A DNA stretch of 49,564 nt. Source: Weissella thailandensis. GTDB taxonomy: Bacteria; Bacillota; Bacilli; Lactobacillales; Lactobacillaceae. Within the stretch, counting starts at the first letter, position 1; each line of letters starts with the position of its first letter. The stretch is taken from NCBI RefSeq assembly GCF_005405465.1, contig NZ_BJEC01000016.1, forward strand, positions 1 to 49,564. The letters are read 5' to 3'. The notes below the pieces were generated by a model, which had not been told where the DNA came from, made no database searches, and worked only from the letters and a program-made list of their open reading frames with translations. The translations under genes were made by a program, and so were the position numbers. Shown here one piece after another: positions 34,201 through 43,315 of the stretch.

Positions 34201-36615
34201 TTATATCACAAAGTTAATCAACTTACCGGGCACAACGATTACCTTCTTAGGCTCTGCACCATCTAGTTGCTTTTGGACATTTTCATTTTGCTTTGCAGCA
34301 GCAGTGATGGCATCACGATCAGCATCCGCAGCAACGGTAACATGACCACGTAGCTTACCATTGACTTGAAGAATCAATTCAACTTCATCAGCAACTAATG
34401 CTGATTCATCATAAGTTGGCCATTCTGCGTATGCAATTGATTCATCCGCATGCAAATAGCTCCACAACTCTTCAGTCATATGAGGTGCAATTGGGTTAAG
34501 CAACTTGATAAAACCTTCAACGTAAGCCACTGGCAAACTATCTTGCTTATATGCTTCATTAACAAAGATCATCATTTGAGAGACTGCTGTGTTAAAGTGC
34601 AAGCTCTCATAATCTTCAGTGACCTTCTTAACAGTCTCATTATAAACTTTATCTAACTTATGCTCGTTGATTGTTGTAATGTGATCACGTAATTTATCAT
34701 TATCATCAATGAACAAACGCCATACACGATCGAGCCAACGACGTGATCCAGCTAGACCGTCTTCAGACCAAGCAATTGATTGATCCAAAGGTCCCATGAA
34801 CATTTCGTACAAACGTAACGTATCGGCACCATATTCTGCAACCACATCATCAGGATTAACAACATTACCCTTTGACTTTGACATCTTCTCATGGTTCTCA
34901 CCAAGAATCATACCTTGGTTAGCCAACTTTTGGAAAGGCTCCTTGGTATGCACAACGCCTAGATCGTACAATACCTTATGCCAGAAACGTGCATACAACA
35001 AATGTAGCACAGCGTGTTCGGCACCACCAATATACAAGTCGACGTTCTGCCAGTATGCTTCTGCTTCTGGTGAAACGATTTGCTTTTCATTGTGTGGATC
35101 CATGTAACGTAGGTAATACCATGATGAACCAGCCCATTGTGGCATCGTGTTTGTTTCACGTTTACCCTTACGACCATTTTCATCAACAACATTGACCCAG
35201 TCTTCTACGTTAACCAATGGTGATTCACCAGTACCAGAAGGCATAATATTATCGACATCCGGCAAAAGCAATGGTAGCTCTGATTCAGGAACTAGTGTTT
35301 GCTCACCATCTTCCCAATGAATAACTGGAATTGGCTCACCCCAGTAACGTTGACGAGAAAAAATCCAGTCACGTAGACGATAATTGATCTTCTTTTGACC
35401 AGCATCATGCTCTTCCAGCCAATCAATCATCTTTGTGATTGCTTCTTCCTTACCCAAGTCATCTAGGAAACCTGAATTAATGTGCTTACCATCGCCTGTG
35501 TAAGCTTCTTTGGTAACATCGCCACCTTCAATAACTGGACGAATAGGCAAATCATATTTCTTAGCAAAATCATAATCACGTGCATCATGAGCAGCAACTG
35601 CCATAATTGCACCAGTTCCATATGAAGCTAAGACATAATCACCAATCCAGATAGGCAATGCTTCACCATTAACCGGGTTAATGGCATACGCACCAGTGAA
35701 GACACCAGCTTTATCTTTGTTCAAATCTGTACGTTCCAAATCTGACTTAGAAGCAATTTCTTCCTTAAAGGCGTCAACAGCAGCCTGCTGACCTGCACTA
35801 ACAATTGAATCAACCAATTTGTGCTCAGGTGCCAATACAAGATACGTTGCACCAAACAAAGTGTCGGCACGTGTCGTAAAGACTTCGATCTCGTCATCAA
35901 AGTCTTGCACCTTAAATGTAACTGACGCCCCAACAGAACGTCCAATCCAGTGACGTTGTTGTTCTTTAATTGCATCTGGCCAATCTACATCGTCTAAATC
36001 ATCAAGCAAACGATCTGCATATGCAGTAATCTTTAGTGCCCATTGACGCATTGGCACACGATAAACTGGATATCCACCACGTTCAGTCTTACCATCAATG
36101 ATTTCCTCATTTGAAACAACCGTTCCACCATTATAATCTGGTGCCCAGTTGACCATGATTTCATCTTCGTAAGCAAGACCTTTTTTGTATAATTTCTCAA
36201 AAATCCATTGCGTCCACTTATAATATTTTGGATCGGTCGTGTTCACTTCACGTGACCAATCATATGACAAGCCAAGCGATTTCATTTGGTGACGGAATGT
36301 CTTAACATTCTTAGCTGTCACTGTCCTTGGATCTTCACCAGTTTTAATGGCGTACTCCTCAGTTGGCAAACCAAAAGCATCAAATCCCATCGGATGTAAG
36401 ACATTATAGCCTTGCATACGCTTCATACGTGACACAATGTCTGTTGCAGTATAACCTTCTGGGTGACCAACGTGTAACCCTTGGCCAGAAGGAAATGGAA
36501 ACATGTCCATTGCAAAATACTTTTCCTTATCAGAAACATTTGATGTTTTAAATGTCTGATGTTCATCCCAAAAATGTTGCCATTTTTTCTCTACTAATTT
36601 GTGTTGATATGCCAT
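34201..36615 (-). CDS. leuS: Leucyl-tRNA synthetase
   Basis: 804 residues, normal for bacterial LeuRS. Class I signatures HVGHPEGY (residues 48-55) and [14 protein letters not shown] are present, with the editing domain between ([10 protein letters not shown] and neighbours) and the C-terminal tRNA-binding part. I start at ATG 36615 ([13 protein letters not shown]) with AGGT eight bases upstream; the GTG at 36630 lies around that ribosome site. The leader is only about 20-30 bases, so there is no T-box, unlike many Firmicute synthetase genes. Own promoter and terminator. Confidence 0.97.
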   Translation of the reverse strand: MAYQHKLVEKKWQHFWDEHQTFKTSNVSDKEKYFAMDMFPFPSGQGLHVGHPEGYTATDIVSRMKRMQGYNVLHPMGFDAFGLPTEEYAIKTGEDPRTVTAKNVKTFRHQMKSLGLSYDWSREVNTTDPKYYKWTQWIFEKLYKKGLAYEDEIMVNWAPDYNGGTVVSNEEIIDGKTERGGYPVYRVPMRQWALKITAYADRLLDDLDDVDWPDAIKEQQRHWIGRSVGASVTFKVQDFDDEIEVFTTRADTLFGATYLVLAPEHKLVDSIVSAGQQAAVDAFKEEIASKSDLERTDLNKDKAGVFTGAYAINPVNGEALPIWIGDYVLASYGTGAIMAVAAHDARDYDFAKKYDLPIRPVIEGGDVTKEAYTGDGKHINSGFLDDLGKEEAITKMIDWLEEHDAGQKKINYRLRDWIFSRQRYWGEPIPVIHWEDGEQTLVPESELPLLLPDVDNIMPSGTGESPLVNVEDWVNVVDENGRKGKRETNTMPQWAGSSWYYLRYMDPHNEKQIVSPEAEAYWQNVDLYIGGAEHAVLHLLYARFWHKVLYDLGVVHTKEPFQKLANQGMILGENHEKMSKSKGNVVNPDDVVAEYGADTLRLYEMFMGPLDQSIAWSEDGLAGSRRWLDRVWRLFIDDNDKLRDHITTINEHKLDKVYNETVKKVTEDYESLHFNTAVSQMMIFVNEAYKQDSLPVAYVEGFIKLLNPIAPHMTEELWSYLHADESIAYAEWPTYDESALVADEVELILQVNGKLRGHVTVAADADRDAITAAAKQNENVQKQLDGAEPKKVIVVPGKLINFVI

Positions 36616-36642
36616 GATTGATAACCTCACTTTAATAATCTT

Positions 36643-36671
36643 ACTTTATCAAAAAAAGACCGAGCTTTCAA
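36643..36671 (-). promoter_or_regulatory. Promoter of leuS
   Basis: Minus strand TTGAAA (36666-36671), 17 bases, TAAAGT (36643-36648). Confidence 0.55.
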
Positions 36672-36770
36672 TATTCATCAAGGATTAAACCAATCAATTA
36701 TTATTCATATTTTCGGAACATTTTGTGCTAAACTAATTAAATGAGAAATGATTGAGAAGGAGGGATTCAA

Positions 36771-37463
36771 ATGAGGCGTCTAAGAAAATTCGATTATCTA
36801 CAAATAGCTTCCGCTTGCATTGGATTAATCATTTTTATCGTCATGGCGGTTGGCTATGTATATCACCTTGGCTATATTGACTGGCTAGATCAATTTGGGT
36901 TCCGCTACCTTCGTGAACCACTGACTCCAGAAAGGTCTTGGTTTTTTCGCAATATTACACGTGCCGGAAATACCAAATGGACAGCACTCGTCATGGTTGT
37001 CACTGCAATTATTGCCTTATTGATTCGTAAATTAGACGTGGCTATATTTATGATTGTCAATGTTGGTGTCTTTGGTTTAGGAGTCATGTCACTATCTAAG
37101 CATCTATTTCACCGACCACGACCAGCGATTTACCACGTTATCGAACAATCAGGTTACTCATTCCCATCAGGACATGCGTTGAATGCTATCTTGTTATATG
37201 GTTCATTGATTGTTTTGGTACACTATTACCTAAAATCTGAAGATAATATCCGTTACGCCTTTATGACCTTATTTGCAGGATTAGTTATTGCTATTCCTGT
37301 TAGCCGTGTTTATTTGGGTGTACACTATTTCTCAGATGTTCTGGCCGGTTTTGGCTTAGGAACTTTCTTATTAATCATGTCTAAAGAAATAATTTTTAAA
37401 TATCGCACACGAGAGGTTTTCGAAAATGCGCTCAATTCAAAATCTAGTACAAATATCACTTAA
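36771..37463 (+). CDS. PAP2-family membrane phosphatase
   Basis: 230 residues with about six membrane helices. All three parts of the phosphatase signature are visible: KHLFHRPRP (KX6RP type), SFPSGHAL (PSGH) and SRVYLGVHYFSD (SRX5HX3D). Such enzymes act on lipid phosphates at the membrane, for example undecaprenyl pyrophosphate or phosphatidylglycerol phosphate. Substrate not assignable. GGAGGG lies before the ATG. The end overlaps the next gene by 38 bases, so the two are probably translated together. Divergent from leuS. Confidence 0.9.
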   Translation: MRRLRKFDYLQIASACIGLIIFIVMAVGYVYHLGYIDWLDQFGFRYLREPLTPERSWFFRNITRAGNTKWTALVMVVTAIIALLIRKLDVAIFMIVNVGVFGLGVMSLSKHLFHRPRPAIYHVIEQSGYSFPSGHALNAILLYGSLIVLVHYYLKSEDNIRYAFMTLFAGLVIAIPVSRVYLGVHYFSDVLAGFGLGTFLLIMSKEIIFKYRTREVFENALNSKSSTNIT

Positions 37464-37938
37464 CGAATATCTAGCCCCTGGCGACGTCGCAATTGATGCA
37501 ACCATTCGTCATGGTGATATCACCCGCTTCTTAGCTAGTCGAGTTGGCGATACCGGCAAGGTGCTAGCTTTTTCAGACTCAAAGTCTGAAATCGATGATG
37601 TCGCAGCTTCCCTATTTTTAAGTGGTTTAAATGAACGTGTCGACCTAATTAGCAAAGGATTTACTAATATCCCCGCTTACTTGGATCCAACTGAACCCAT
37701 TGGCGCAGCCATTTTTCAATTAGATGAGCAAAGTAGCGTGTCTGATGTTCAAACGACTATTAAGTCATTGTTGATGGTCTTAAAAACAGATGGCTTATTA
37801 TGCCTACTTAGTGAAGATAGCGATTCACTACTAGCTATTAAAAGTTACTTAGAAAAATTACCTGACACTTCATATAGCGTTTCTTATTATCAAGACGTCT
37901 TAACGCAAAGTAGCGCCTTAGTCGTACAACGCCATTAA
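37426..37938 (+). CDS. YtqB/MnmM-like methyltransferase fold, degenerate
   Basis: 170 residues. The start (LAPGDVAIDATIRHGDITRFLASRVGDTGKVLAF) aligns in pattern with the YtqB/MnmM family of tRNA wobble-uridine methyltransferases, where motif I is DATAGNGHDT. Here the glycine-rich SAM loop reads DATIRHGDIT. The family block with a GYLPG-type segment is replaced by FQLDEQSSVSD. So SAM binding is doubtful. It overlaps the PAP2 gene and uses GAGAGG as ribosome site. It may have lost catalysis or changed role. Family assignment is from memory of the pattern. Confidence 0.6.
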   Translation: MRSIQNLVQISLNEYLAPGDVAIDATIRHGDITRFLASRVGDTGKVLAFSDSKSEIDDVAASLFLSGLNERVDLISKGFTNIPAYLDPTEPIGAAIFQLDEQSSVSDVQTTIKSLLMVLKTDGLLCLLSEDSDSLLAIKSYLEKLPDTSYSVSYYQDVLTQSSALVVQRH

Positions 37939-37970
37939 TTATTGGAGAGAGCAAGGCAAAATCAACCAGA

Positions 37971-38008
37971 AAAGCGGTCGGAACATTTTTTGATGTTCCA
38001 ACCGCTTT
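37971..38008. terminator. Bidirectional terminator between the YtqB-like gene and the RNA methyltransferase
   Basis: AAAGCGGTCGGAACAT pairs with ATGTTCCAACCGCTTT (one mismatch), with T on the plus side and A before it. The preceding bases GGAGAGAGCAAGGCAAAA (37944-37961) resemble the head of the structured repeats at 11078 and 25695, without the middle part. Confidence 0.88.
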
Positions 38009-38010
38009 TT

Positions 38011-39387
38011 TTAATTATTTGGTTCAAAAACTGTGACCACTTCAACATGGGCCGTTTGTGGGAATTGATCCAGTGGTTGAACATCCCCTTTTATGTGGAA
38101 TCCTTGGTCAATCAAGTACCTAGCATCTCGAGCCATTGTAGCTGGATTGCACGATACATAAACAAAACGGTCAGGACGCATTTCAGTTACTGCATCAAGC
38201 AATTCGTCGGTCAAACCACGGCGAGGCGGATCAACAAAAATAACATTAGCATGCAGACCTTCTTGTTGCCACCGATGCATTTGTTCAGGCGCGTCTGCCG
38301 TAATAAAGGTGGCGTTCTTCACCTGATTATTTGCCACGTTCTTTTGTGCATCGATAACTGCCCGTTCAATAACTTCAACACCAAGCACTTGCTTTACCTG
38401 GCTAGCAACTGTTAACCCGATCGTTCCGATACCAGAATAGGCATCAATAACCGTATCAGTTGGCTTTAACTCGGCCTTTTTAGCAGCCAAAGCGTATAAT
38501 ACTTCTGTTGTTTGTGGATTTACTTGATAAAACGAATTTGGTCCAATTTCAAATTCAATGCCAAGCAATGTATCGTGAATGGCATCTGCCCCCCATAGCG
38601 TCCGATTATCACCCGACATTAACAAATGTAACGCTCTGGGATTGTGATTCAAAACAACGCTACGAATACCTGGCACAACAGCCGCAATTTCATTTGCGAT
38701 TGCAGCTTCATCCTTAATGGTTGCTGTTTGCGAAACCAAAACAACCATTAATTCATGACTATAATAACCGCGACGAACCATAATATACCGCATCTCACCT
38801 TGTTGTGTCTCATCACTAAAGACAGATACATGGTGTGCGTTTAAAATATCACGAACAGTCCCAATTGTTTGGTCAATCACCGGGTCGTTCACATAGTAGT
38901 CACTCAAAGGTAAAATTTCTCCAGGCGTCCGTCGTTTAATGAAGCCAGTGACTAGTTTATCCCCATTACGTTTAATAGGTACTACTGTTTTATTACGATA
39001 GTGGGTTGGGTTTTCCATGCCAATCGTTGGCGCAATAGTCGCCTCAATACCTGCTGCTCGATAGAACTTTTCTACCTGAAACTGCTTTAACTTTAATTGT
39101 GCCTCGTAGCGCAAATTAATATAGGGCGCAATCCCAACATCTAGTAGGTAATCCTTGCCAGTCTCCACACGATCTGGTGATGGCTCTACGACCGAAATCA
39201 CTTCAGCGCGGGCAAACTTTCGGTTAACTTGTGTAATTTCGAAAGTGACCGTTTCATCAAGAAATGCATTGGCCATGTGAATAGGATAATCATCCAACAT
39301 CACAACGCCAAACCCATTGTAGCGAACATCGATCACCTGCCCCGTCAGTTTTTGTCCCAAACGTACAGGCATGATTATATGGCTCAT
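38011..39387 (-). CDS. 23S rRNA (uracil-C5)-methyltransferase, RlmCD/RumA family
   Basis: 458 residues. N-terminal TRAM domain (GQKLTGQVIDVRYNGFGVVMLDD), SAM-binding DAYSGIGTIGL, catalytic VDPPRRGL and the nucleophile Cys in YVSCNPATMARD. The four-Cys iron-sulfur site of E. coli RumA is absent, as in many Gram-positive members. It makes m5U in 23S rRNA (position 747, 1939 or both); which one cannot be told. It is convergent with the YtqB-like gene and shares its terminator. Confidence 0.88.
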   Translation of the reverse strand: MSHIIMPVRLGQKLTGQVIDVRYNGFGVVMLDDYPIHMANAFLDETVTFEITQVNRKFARAEVISVVEPSPDRVETGKDYLLDVGIAPYINLRYEAQLKLKQFQVEKFYRAAGIEATIAPTIGMENPTHYRNKTVVPIKRNGDKLVTGFIKRRTPGEILPLSDYYVNDPVIDQTIGTVRDILNAHHVSVFSDETQQGEMRYIMVRRGYYSHELMVVLVSQTATIKDEAAIANEIAAVVPGIRSVVLNHNPRALHLLMSGDNRTLWGADAIHDTLLGIEFEIGPNSFYQVNPQTTEVLYALAAKKAELKPTDTVIDAYSGIGTIGLTVASQVKQVLGVEVIERAVIDAQKNVANNQVKNATFITADAPEQMHRWQQEGLHANVIFVDPPRRGLTDELLDAVTEMRPDRFVYVSCNPATMARDARYLIDQGFHIKGDVQPLDQFPQTAHVEVVTVFEPNN

Positions 39388-39451
39388 TTTATTTCTCTCA
39401 TTATCTTTAGCATTCTTTTTCCTATTATACTAGTTTATTGATTGTAGGCAA

Positions 39452-39856
39452 TTAATCAATTGGACAACCAATCAGACGACAAAGTTGCTGTACCATCCAA
39501 ATCATACTCGGCAATGCCACACTCACACCAATTAACCATTTAAAAAAACGCATATCTGCCACGATTGTTTTCAGACCTACCTTAACTTCAGCCATATCCA
39601 ATTTTAATTCTTGGACATCTTGTTTCAAGTCACTAACATCACGCTTTAGATAACGCACATCCACCTGTAACTCTGTCACACTAACCTTTAAAATCTGGAC
39701 ATCACTTTTTAAATCAGAAATTTCATGATTGTAATGGACACTGTCATGCTTTAAAGATGCCACGTCTTGTTGTAAATGTTTAAAATCATCATCTTTGAAC
39801 GACATAAAATCATCTACGGTCATTAAATTATGGACTTCTAAATCCGCTGCAGCCAT
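39452..39856 (-). CDS. Coiled-coil protein with C-terminal membrane anchor
   Basis: 134 residues. From about 30 to 95 there are perfect heptads (DLKSDVQ, ILKVSVT, ELQVDVR, YLKRDVS, DLKQDVQ, ELKLDMA), then one hydrophobic helix (FFKWLIGVSVALPSMIWMV) and a short tail with two Cys. The layout resembles XhlA-type phage or cell-surface accessory proteins, but no lysis genes are near, so a prophage origin is not supported. Function unknown; a trimeric or dimeric membrane scaffold is likely. GAGGG precedes the ATG. Confidence 0.75.
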   Translation of the reverse strand: MAAADLEVHNLMTVDDFMSFKDDDFKHLQQDVASLKHDSVHYNHEISDLKSDVQILKVSVTELQVDVRYLKRDVSDLKQDVQELKLDMAEVKVGLKTIVADMRFFKWLIGVSVALPSMIWMVQQLCRLIGCPID

Positions 39857-39979
39857 GTTTTTCCCTCGTTTCGTGACTAGTAAAATTATTGTACCAAAAT
39901 ATTTTCAAATCCATAGACGTACTTTTATACGTAGAAAAAAAGTTGCGTTAGTCAAAAGACCTACGCAACAAGTAATTAA

Positions 39980-41131
39980 TTATTCAAAAATGGTTTCATC
40001 ACGCTCAACAAACCACATTAAGCAGATAAAGATGACAATAGCAACAGCCATAACTGTCGTTTGCAAAAACCAGCTATCTAACTGGGCGAACAACACACCA
40101 TAAGCCCAAGGTGCTCCAGCAGCAATTAAATAGCCACCCGTTTGCGCCATACCAGATAGTGCTGAACTTTCCAACGGATTACGTGTTCTAATAGCATATG
40201 AAGTTACCATATAAACAAACACAGCGGTTCCGCCAAGGCCAATAAAACTCGTCACGATCAACCACCAAATCAAACCAGCTTGCGTATTATACATCATGAT
40301 GATAGCAATCAACCATAAACCAGTTGCCCCAGTCATAAAGTGAACACGTTGCTTGTAGTTAGCTCGCTCTAAAAAGCTAGGCACCCACATTGACGCTGGA
40401 ATACCAATCAAAGACATCACCCCGATTACCCAACCAGCTTGTGTGGCCGACAATCCGGTACGCTGAGCAACTGTTGGTACCCAAGCAATACTTGTATAGA
40501 AAACTGCCGATTGAATACCAGCCATGACTAGCATTGCCCATGCATATTTATTACGCCATGGATGGACCTGATCTGTTTTATTATCAGTTTGCTGCACACG
40601 CTTATTAGCAGATAAATCAACATTCACATACATATGCAATATCCACGTGACAACAACCAACAAAACAATTACCGAAAGGAATACGACTAGCATTTGCCAA
40701 CTAAATGTTTTGGTAATTGGTACCGCAATTATTTGAAAAATCGCCGTCATCAAGGTCATGGTTGTACTATACAACGATGTATAAGTGCCAATTTTGTTAG
40801 GCGTAAATTTAACTAATGTTGCCGGTAGCAAAACATTAATAAAAGCAATACCAATTCCCACCAAAATCGTACCGACAAATAGCATTGAGGCGCTGGCAAC
40901 ACGTAAAAGTGAACCCAAAAGTACCAATAGTAATGCCCCTAACAAGGTCTTTTCCATACCAAAGCGCCGCGTCACATAACTCGTGGTTGGCGAAAAAATT
41001 GCAAACGTTAATAAAGGTAAAGTTGTTAGGATACCCAGTTGACTGACTGGCAGACCAAATGAGTGCGCAACATTATCAATTACGACTGGTATTGTTGTAA
41101 ATGTCGCACGCATCACAACACCTAATAACAC
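39980..41131 (-). CDS. MFS transporter, CynX/NimT-like, probable 5' frameshift
   Basis: About 12 membrane helices; family pattern RATFTTIPVVIDNVAHSFGLPVSQLG is typical of CynX-like carriers (organic anion or nitrate-related; substrate unknown). The open frame begins only at GTG 41131, which cuts into the first helix and has no ribosome site. Upstream in frame the sequence reads KKWVFTLSI, the rest of the helix. A well-placed AGGAG and ATG at 41163 would join it only if the run of five A (41154-41158) had six. So either a one-base deletion, slippage, phase variation or a sequence error is present. Confidence 0.75.
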   Translation of the reverse strand: MLLGVVMRATFTTIPVVIDNVAHSFGLPVSQLGILTTLPLLTFAIFSPTTSYVTRRFGMEKTLLGALLLVLLGSLLRVASASMLFVGTILVGIGIAFINVLLPATLVKFTPNKIGTYTSLYSTTMTLMTAIFQIIAVPITKTFSWQMLVVFLSVIVLLVVVTWILHMYVNVDLSANKRVQQTDNKTDQVHPWRNKYAWAMLVMAGIQSAVFYTSIAWVPTVAQRTGLSATQAGWVIGVMSLIGIPASMWVPSFLERANYKQRVHFMTGATGLWLIAIIMMYNTQAGLIWWLIVTSFIGLGGTAVFVYMVTSYAIRTRNPLESSALSGMAQTGGYLIAAGAPWAYGVLFAQLDSWFLQTTVMAVAIVIFICLMWFVERDETIFE

Positions 41132-41220
41132 AATACTCAGTGTAAATACCCACTTTTTCTCATCTCATTCTCCTTCAAATAAATTCCACTCACAACCTTA
41201 TAACAAATTGAAAAAAATAA

Positions 41221-41252
41221 AAAGGGGCAGACAATTGTTTTGTCCACCCCTT
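41221..41252 (-). terminator. Terminator of the FMN reductase gene
   Basis: Minus strand AAGGGGTGGACAA pairs with TTGTCTGCCCCTT (one mismatch), then a long T-rich tail. Confidence 0.85.
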
Positions 41253-41300
41253 CGACAGTTATCCTAACTGACTTAATTATTTATATTTGGAAACAGTTGC

Positions 41301-41840
41301 TTACTTTGTTGCAAATTCAGCAAATTGTGCACCAACGCCAGCCAAGAATCCCTTTGTATCTTCGTTAGTAATCTTACCATCTTCATTAGCAAGAGACATT
41401 GTGTTACCAATGTACAATTCAGGTTGGTGCATGATCTTCATATCCAAGAAGTCCAATGAGTTACGCAATACGTGGTGTGCAGCAACACCGGCAATACCAG
41501 AAATTGATTGTGAAGCTGGCAATACTGGCTTACCTGCCCAAACGCTTTGTCCCCATGGACGAGAAGCAACATCCAATGCATTCTTCAAAGCAGCTGGAAT
41601 ACTACGGTTGTGTTCTGGCGTTACCATAATAAATGCATCTTGTGCCTTTACGGCTTCACGGAATTCAGTATACTCAGCAGGAGAAGCTTCATCGTAATCT
41701 TGGTTATACAAAGGCAACTTTGCAATGTCCAAGTATGTCACTTCAGCATCTTCAGGCAAGCCGGCAACCAATGCTTCGGCAACACCCAATGAGTATGAGT
41801 TCTTACGAATTGATCCAACAATTACACCATATTTTGTCAT
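41301..41840 (-). CDS. NADPH-dependent FMN reductase (flavodoxin-like)
   Basis: 179 residues. Phosphate-binding loop VGSIRKNSYS and the family block TPEHNRSIPAALKNALDVASRP are clear. Such enzymes reduce FMN or quinones with NAD(P)H in the cytoplasm. AGGAG precedes the ATG. It is monocistronic, with its own promoter and terminator. Its promoter spacer holds a palindrome that also occurs before the glutathione peroxidase and VOC genes, suggesting a shared redox regulator. Confidence 0.9.
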   Translation of the reverse strand: MTKYGVIVGSIRKNSYSLGVAEALVAGLPEDAEVTYLDIAKLPLYNQDYDEASPAEYTEFREAVKAQDAFIMVTPEHNRSIPAALKNALDVASRPWGQSVWAGKPVLPASQSISGIAGVAAHHVLRNSLDFLDMKIMHQPELYIGNTMSLANEDGKITNEDTKGFLAGVGAQFAEFATK

Positions 41841-41896
41841 ATTATTAACACTCCTTAAATTTATTCATTATGTACAACTTATAACTCGTTACCACT

Positions 41897-41943
41897 ATCT
41901 TAACTTACTTTTTAGAAGTTGTAAATACTTATTTTTTATAAGT
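41897..41943 (-). promoter_or_regulatory. Promoter and operator-like palindromes of the FMN reductase gene
   Basis: Minus strand TTTACA (41920-41925), 17 bases, TAAGAT (41897-41902). The spacer is filled by AACTTACTTTTTAGAAGTT (41902-41920, inverted repeat). A second palindrome ACTTATTTTTTATAAGT lies at 41927-41943, just upstream of the -35. Both positions suit a repressor. Confidence 0.55.
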
Positions 41944-41951
41944 AATATAAA

Positions 41952-41980
41952 AAGCCAGAACATTTTATCTGTTCCAGCTT
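41952..41980 (-). terminator. Terminator of the butanediol-type dehydrogenase gene
   Basis: AAGCTGGAACA pairs with TGTTCTGGCTT on the minus strand, followed by T. Confidence 0.85.
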
Positions 41981-41992
41981 CCTGTTTAAAAA

Positions 41993-43045
41993 TTAATTTT
42001 CTTTAGTTAAGTCAATCAAAATCTTAGCTTGTGACTTATCTGTTGATAAGCGATCAAATCCTTTTTCAACAACGTCATCCAAACCAATGATATCTGTAAT
42101 AACTGGCTCAACATTAATCTGACCTGAACTAACTAGGTCAACTGTTTGTTGGAAAGTCTCACGTGAGTATGCAATAGTTGATGTTAACTTAACACCAGCA
42201 TTCATTAATTGCATTGGGTCAAATGAGATTGGGTGGGCAAAGATTGAAACAATCACTGCTGTTCCACGAGCCTTTGTTACATCAATCGCTTGTTCAAAAG
42301 TAGGTTGTACACCAGCAACTTCGAATGATACATCTGCGCCACCGCCCAAAATTTCACGGACAGTTGCCACTGCGTCATCAACTTCACTAGGGTTTACAAC
42401 ATCAGTTGCTCCCATTGCCAATGCCTTTTCCAAACGAACAGCTGATAGATCAACCGCAACAATCTTAGTTGCACCAGCAGCCTTGGCAGCAGCAGCAACT
42501 AACACACCAATTGGTCCAGCACCAAAGATGGCAACCTTCTCACCAAACTTCAAGCCACCCTCTTTAACAGCTTGTACAGCAACGGCAGTTGGTTCAATGG
42601 TAGCAGCCAACTTTAATGGGAACTCTTCTGGTAATGAATATAAGTTTCCCTCTGGCACATTAACATGCGCAGCGAAACCACCATTACAGCTCAAACCAAT
42701 AAAGCTATAGCCATCATAAACATCAACGTCATCTGGTGATTCCCCATGTGTAACCGTTGGATTAACGGATACATGATCACCGACTTTATAGTTTTTAACA
42801 TCCTTACCAACTGACTCAATGACACCTGAGAATTCATGTCCCATAGTAATTGGTGCTTCACCACCAGTTAATTCATCAACCTTATCAACCGGAATAAACA
42901 CAGGACCCTCTAAGTATTCATGCAAGTCACTACCACAGATTCCTGCATATGCCACACGAATAACGACTTCATCGTCTTTTGCTGGCTTCAAGTCTACATC
43001 TTCAACACGAATATCCTTTACGCCATGCCATACTGCTGCCTTCAT
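41993..43045 (-). CDS. Zinc-type alcohol dehydrogenase, butanediol dehydrogenase-like
   Basis: 350 residues from ATG 43045, chosen because GGGGGT lies six bases upstream. Catalytic zinc ligands are present (Cys37 in GICGSD, His70-Glu71 in GHEF), as is the coenzyme loop FGAGPIGVLVA. It resembles (R,R)-butanediol dehydrogenases that interconvert acetoin and 2,3-butanediol with NADH. The usual four-Cys structural zinc lobe is missing: that stretch reads NPTVTHGESPDDVDVYDGY. Substrate is an inference. It is alone, with a terminator after it and two palindromes before it. Confidence 0.85.
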   Translation of the reverse strand: MKAAVWHGVKDIRVEDVDLKPAKDDEVVIRVAYAGICGSDLHEYLEGPVFIPVDKVDELTGGEAPITMGHEFSGVIESVGKDVKNYKVGDHVSVNPTVTHGESPDDVDVYDGYSFIGLSCNGGFAAHVNVPEGNLYSLPEEFPLKLAATIEPTAVAVQAVKEGGLKFGEKVAIFGAGPIGVLVAAAAKAAGATKIVAVDLSAVRLEKALAMGATDVVNPSEVDDAVATVREILGGGADVSFEVAGVQPTFEQAIDVTKARGTAVIVSIFAHPISFDPMQLMNAGVKLTSTIAYSRETFQQTVDLVSSGQINVEPVITDIIGLDDVVEKGFDRLSTDKSQAKILIDLTKEN

Positions 43046-43096
43046 GTTAATACCCCCAAAAACATAAATTATAAAAATAAATACTAAAATCATCAT

Positions 43097-43120
43097 TTCA
43101 TGAAATCCACATCTCATGAA
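43097..43120. promoter_or_regulatory. Inverted repeat upstream of the dehydrogenase gene
   Basis: TTCATGA-N10-TCATGAA, perfect seven-base arms, about 25 bases upstream of an AT-rich TATAAT (43068-43073, minus strand). Position suits an operator near -35. Regulator unknown. Confidence 0.5.
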
Positions 43121-43164
43121 CAACTACATTTTATTCTCTAATTTCAAATGGTGCAATAGTGTCA

Positions 43165-43206
43165 GTTTCCAAAAATGGGACAATTAAAGTCCTTTTTTTA
43201 GGAAAC
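43165..43206. promoter_or_regulatory. Nested palindrome between the dehydrogenase and peroxidase genes
   Basis: GTTTCC and GGAAAC form the outer arms, A and T runs the next layer, and GGAC-N7-GTCC the core; the symmetry is nearly complete over 42 bases. On the plus strand the core is followed by seven T, so it looks like a terminator pointing rightward, yet no rightward gene precedes it. On the minus strand it may be the peroxidase terminator or a leader structure of the dehydrogenase. Confidence 0.5.
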
Positions 43207-43315
43207 GTTGATGCAGCAACAAAGATAGTGAATTTTATAACATGAAAACCCTTACATCATAAAAATATGATTTTTGCAAGTATTTATTATTGTTTGTAAA
43301 ATCACAATAAAGACA

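Noticed and set aside
36616-36770. T-box riboswitch before leuS
   Set aside because: The leader is about 20-30 bases from the inferred start, with no specifier loop, no T-box core and no terminator.
39452-39856. Prophage remnant suggested by the XhlA-like coiled-coil protein
   Set aside because: No holin, endolysin, tail or integrase gene nearby; neighbours are ordinary chromosomal genes.
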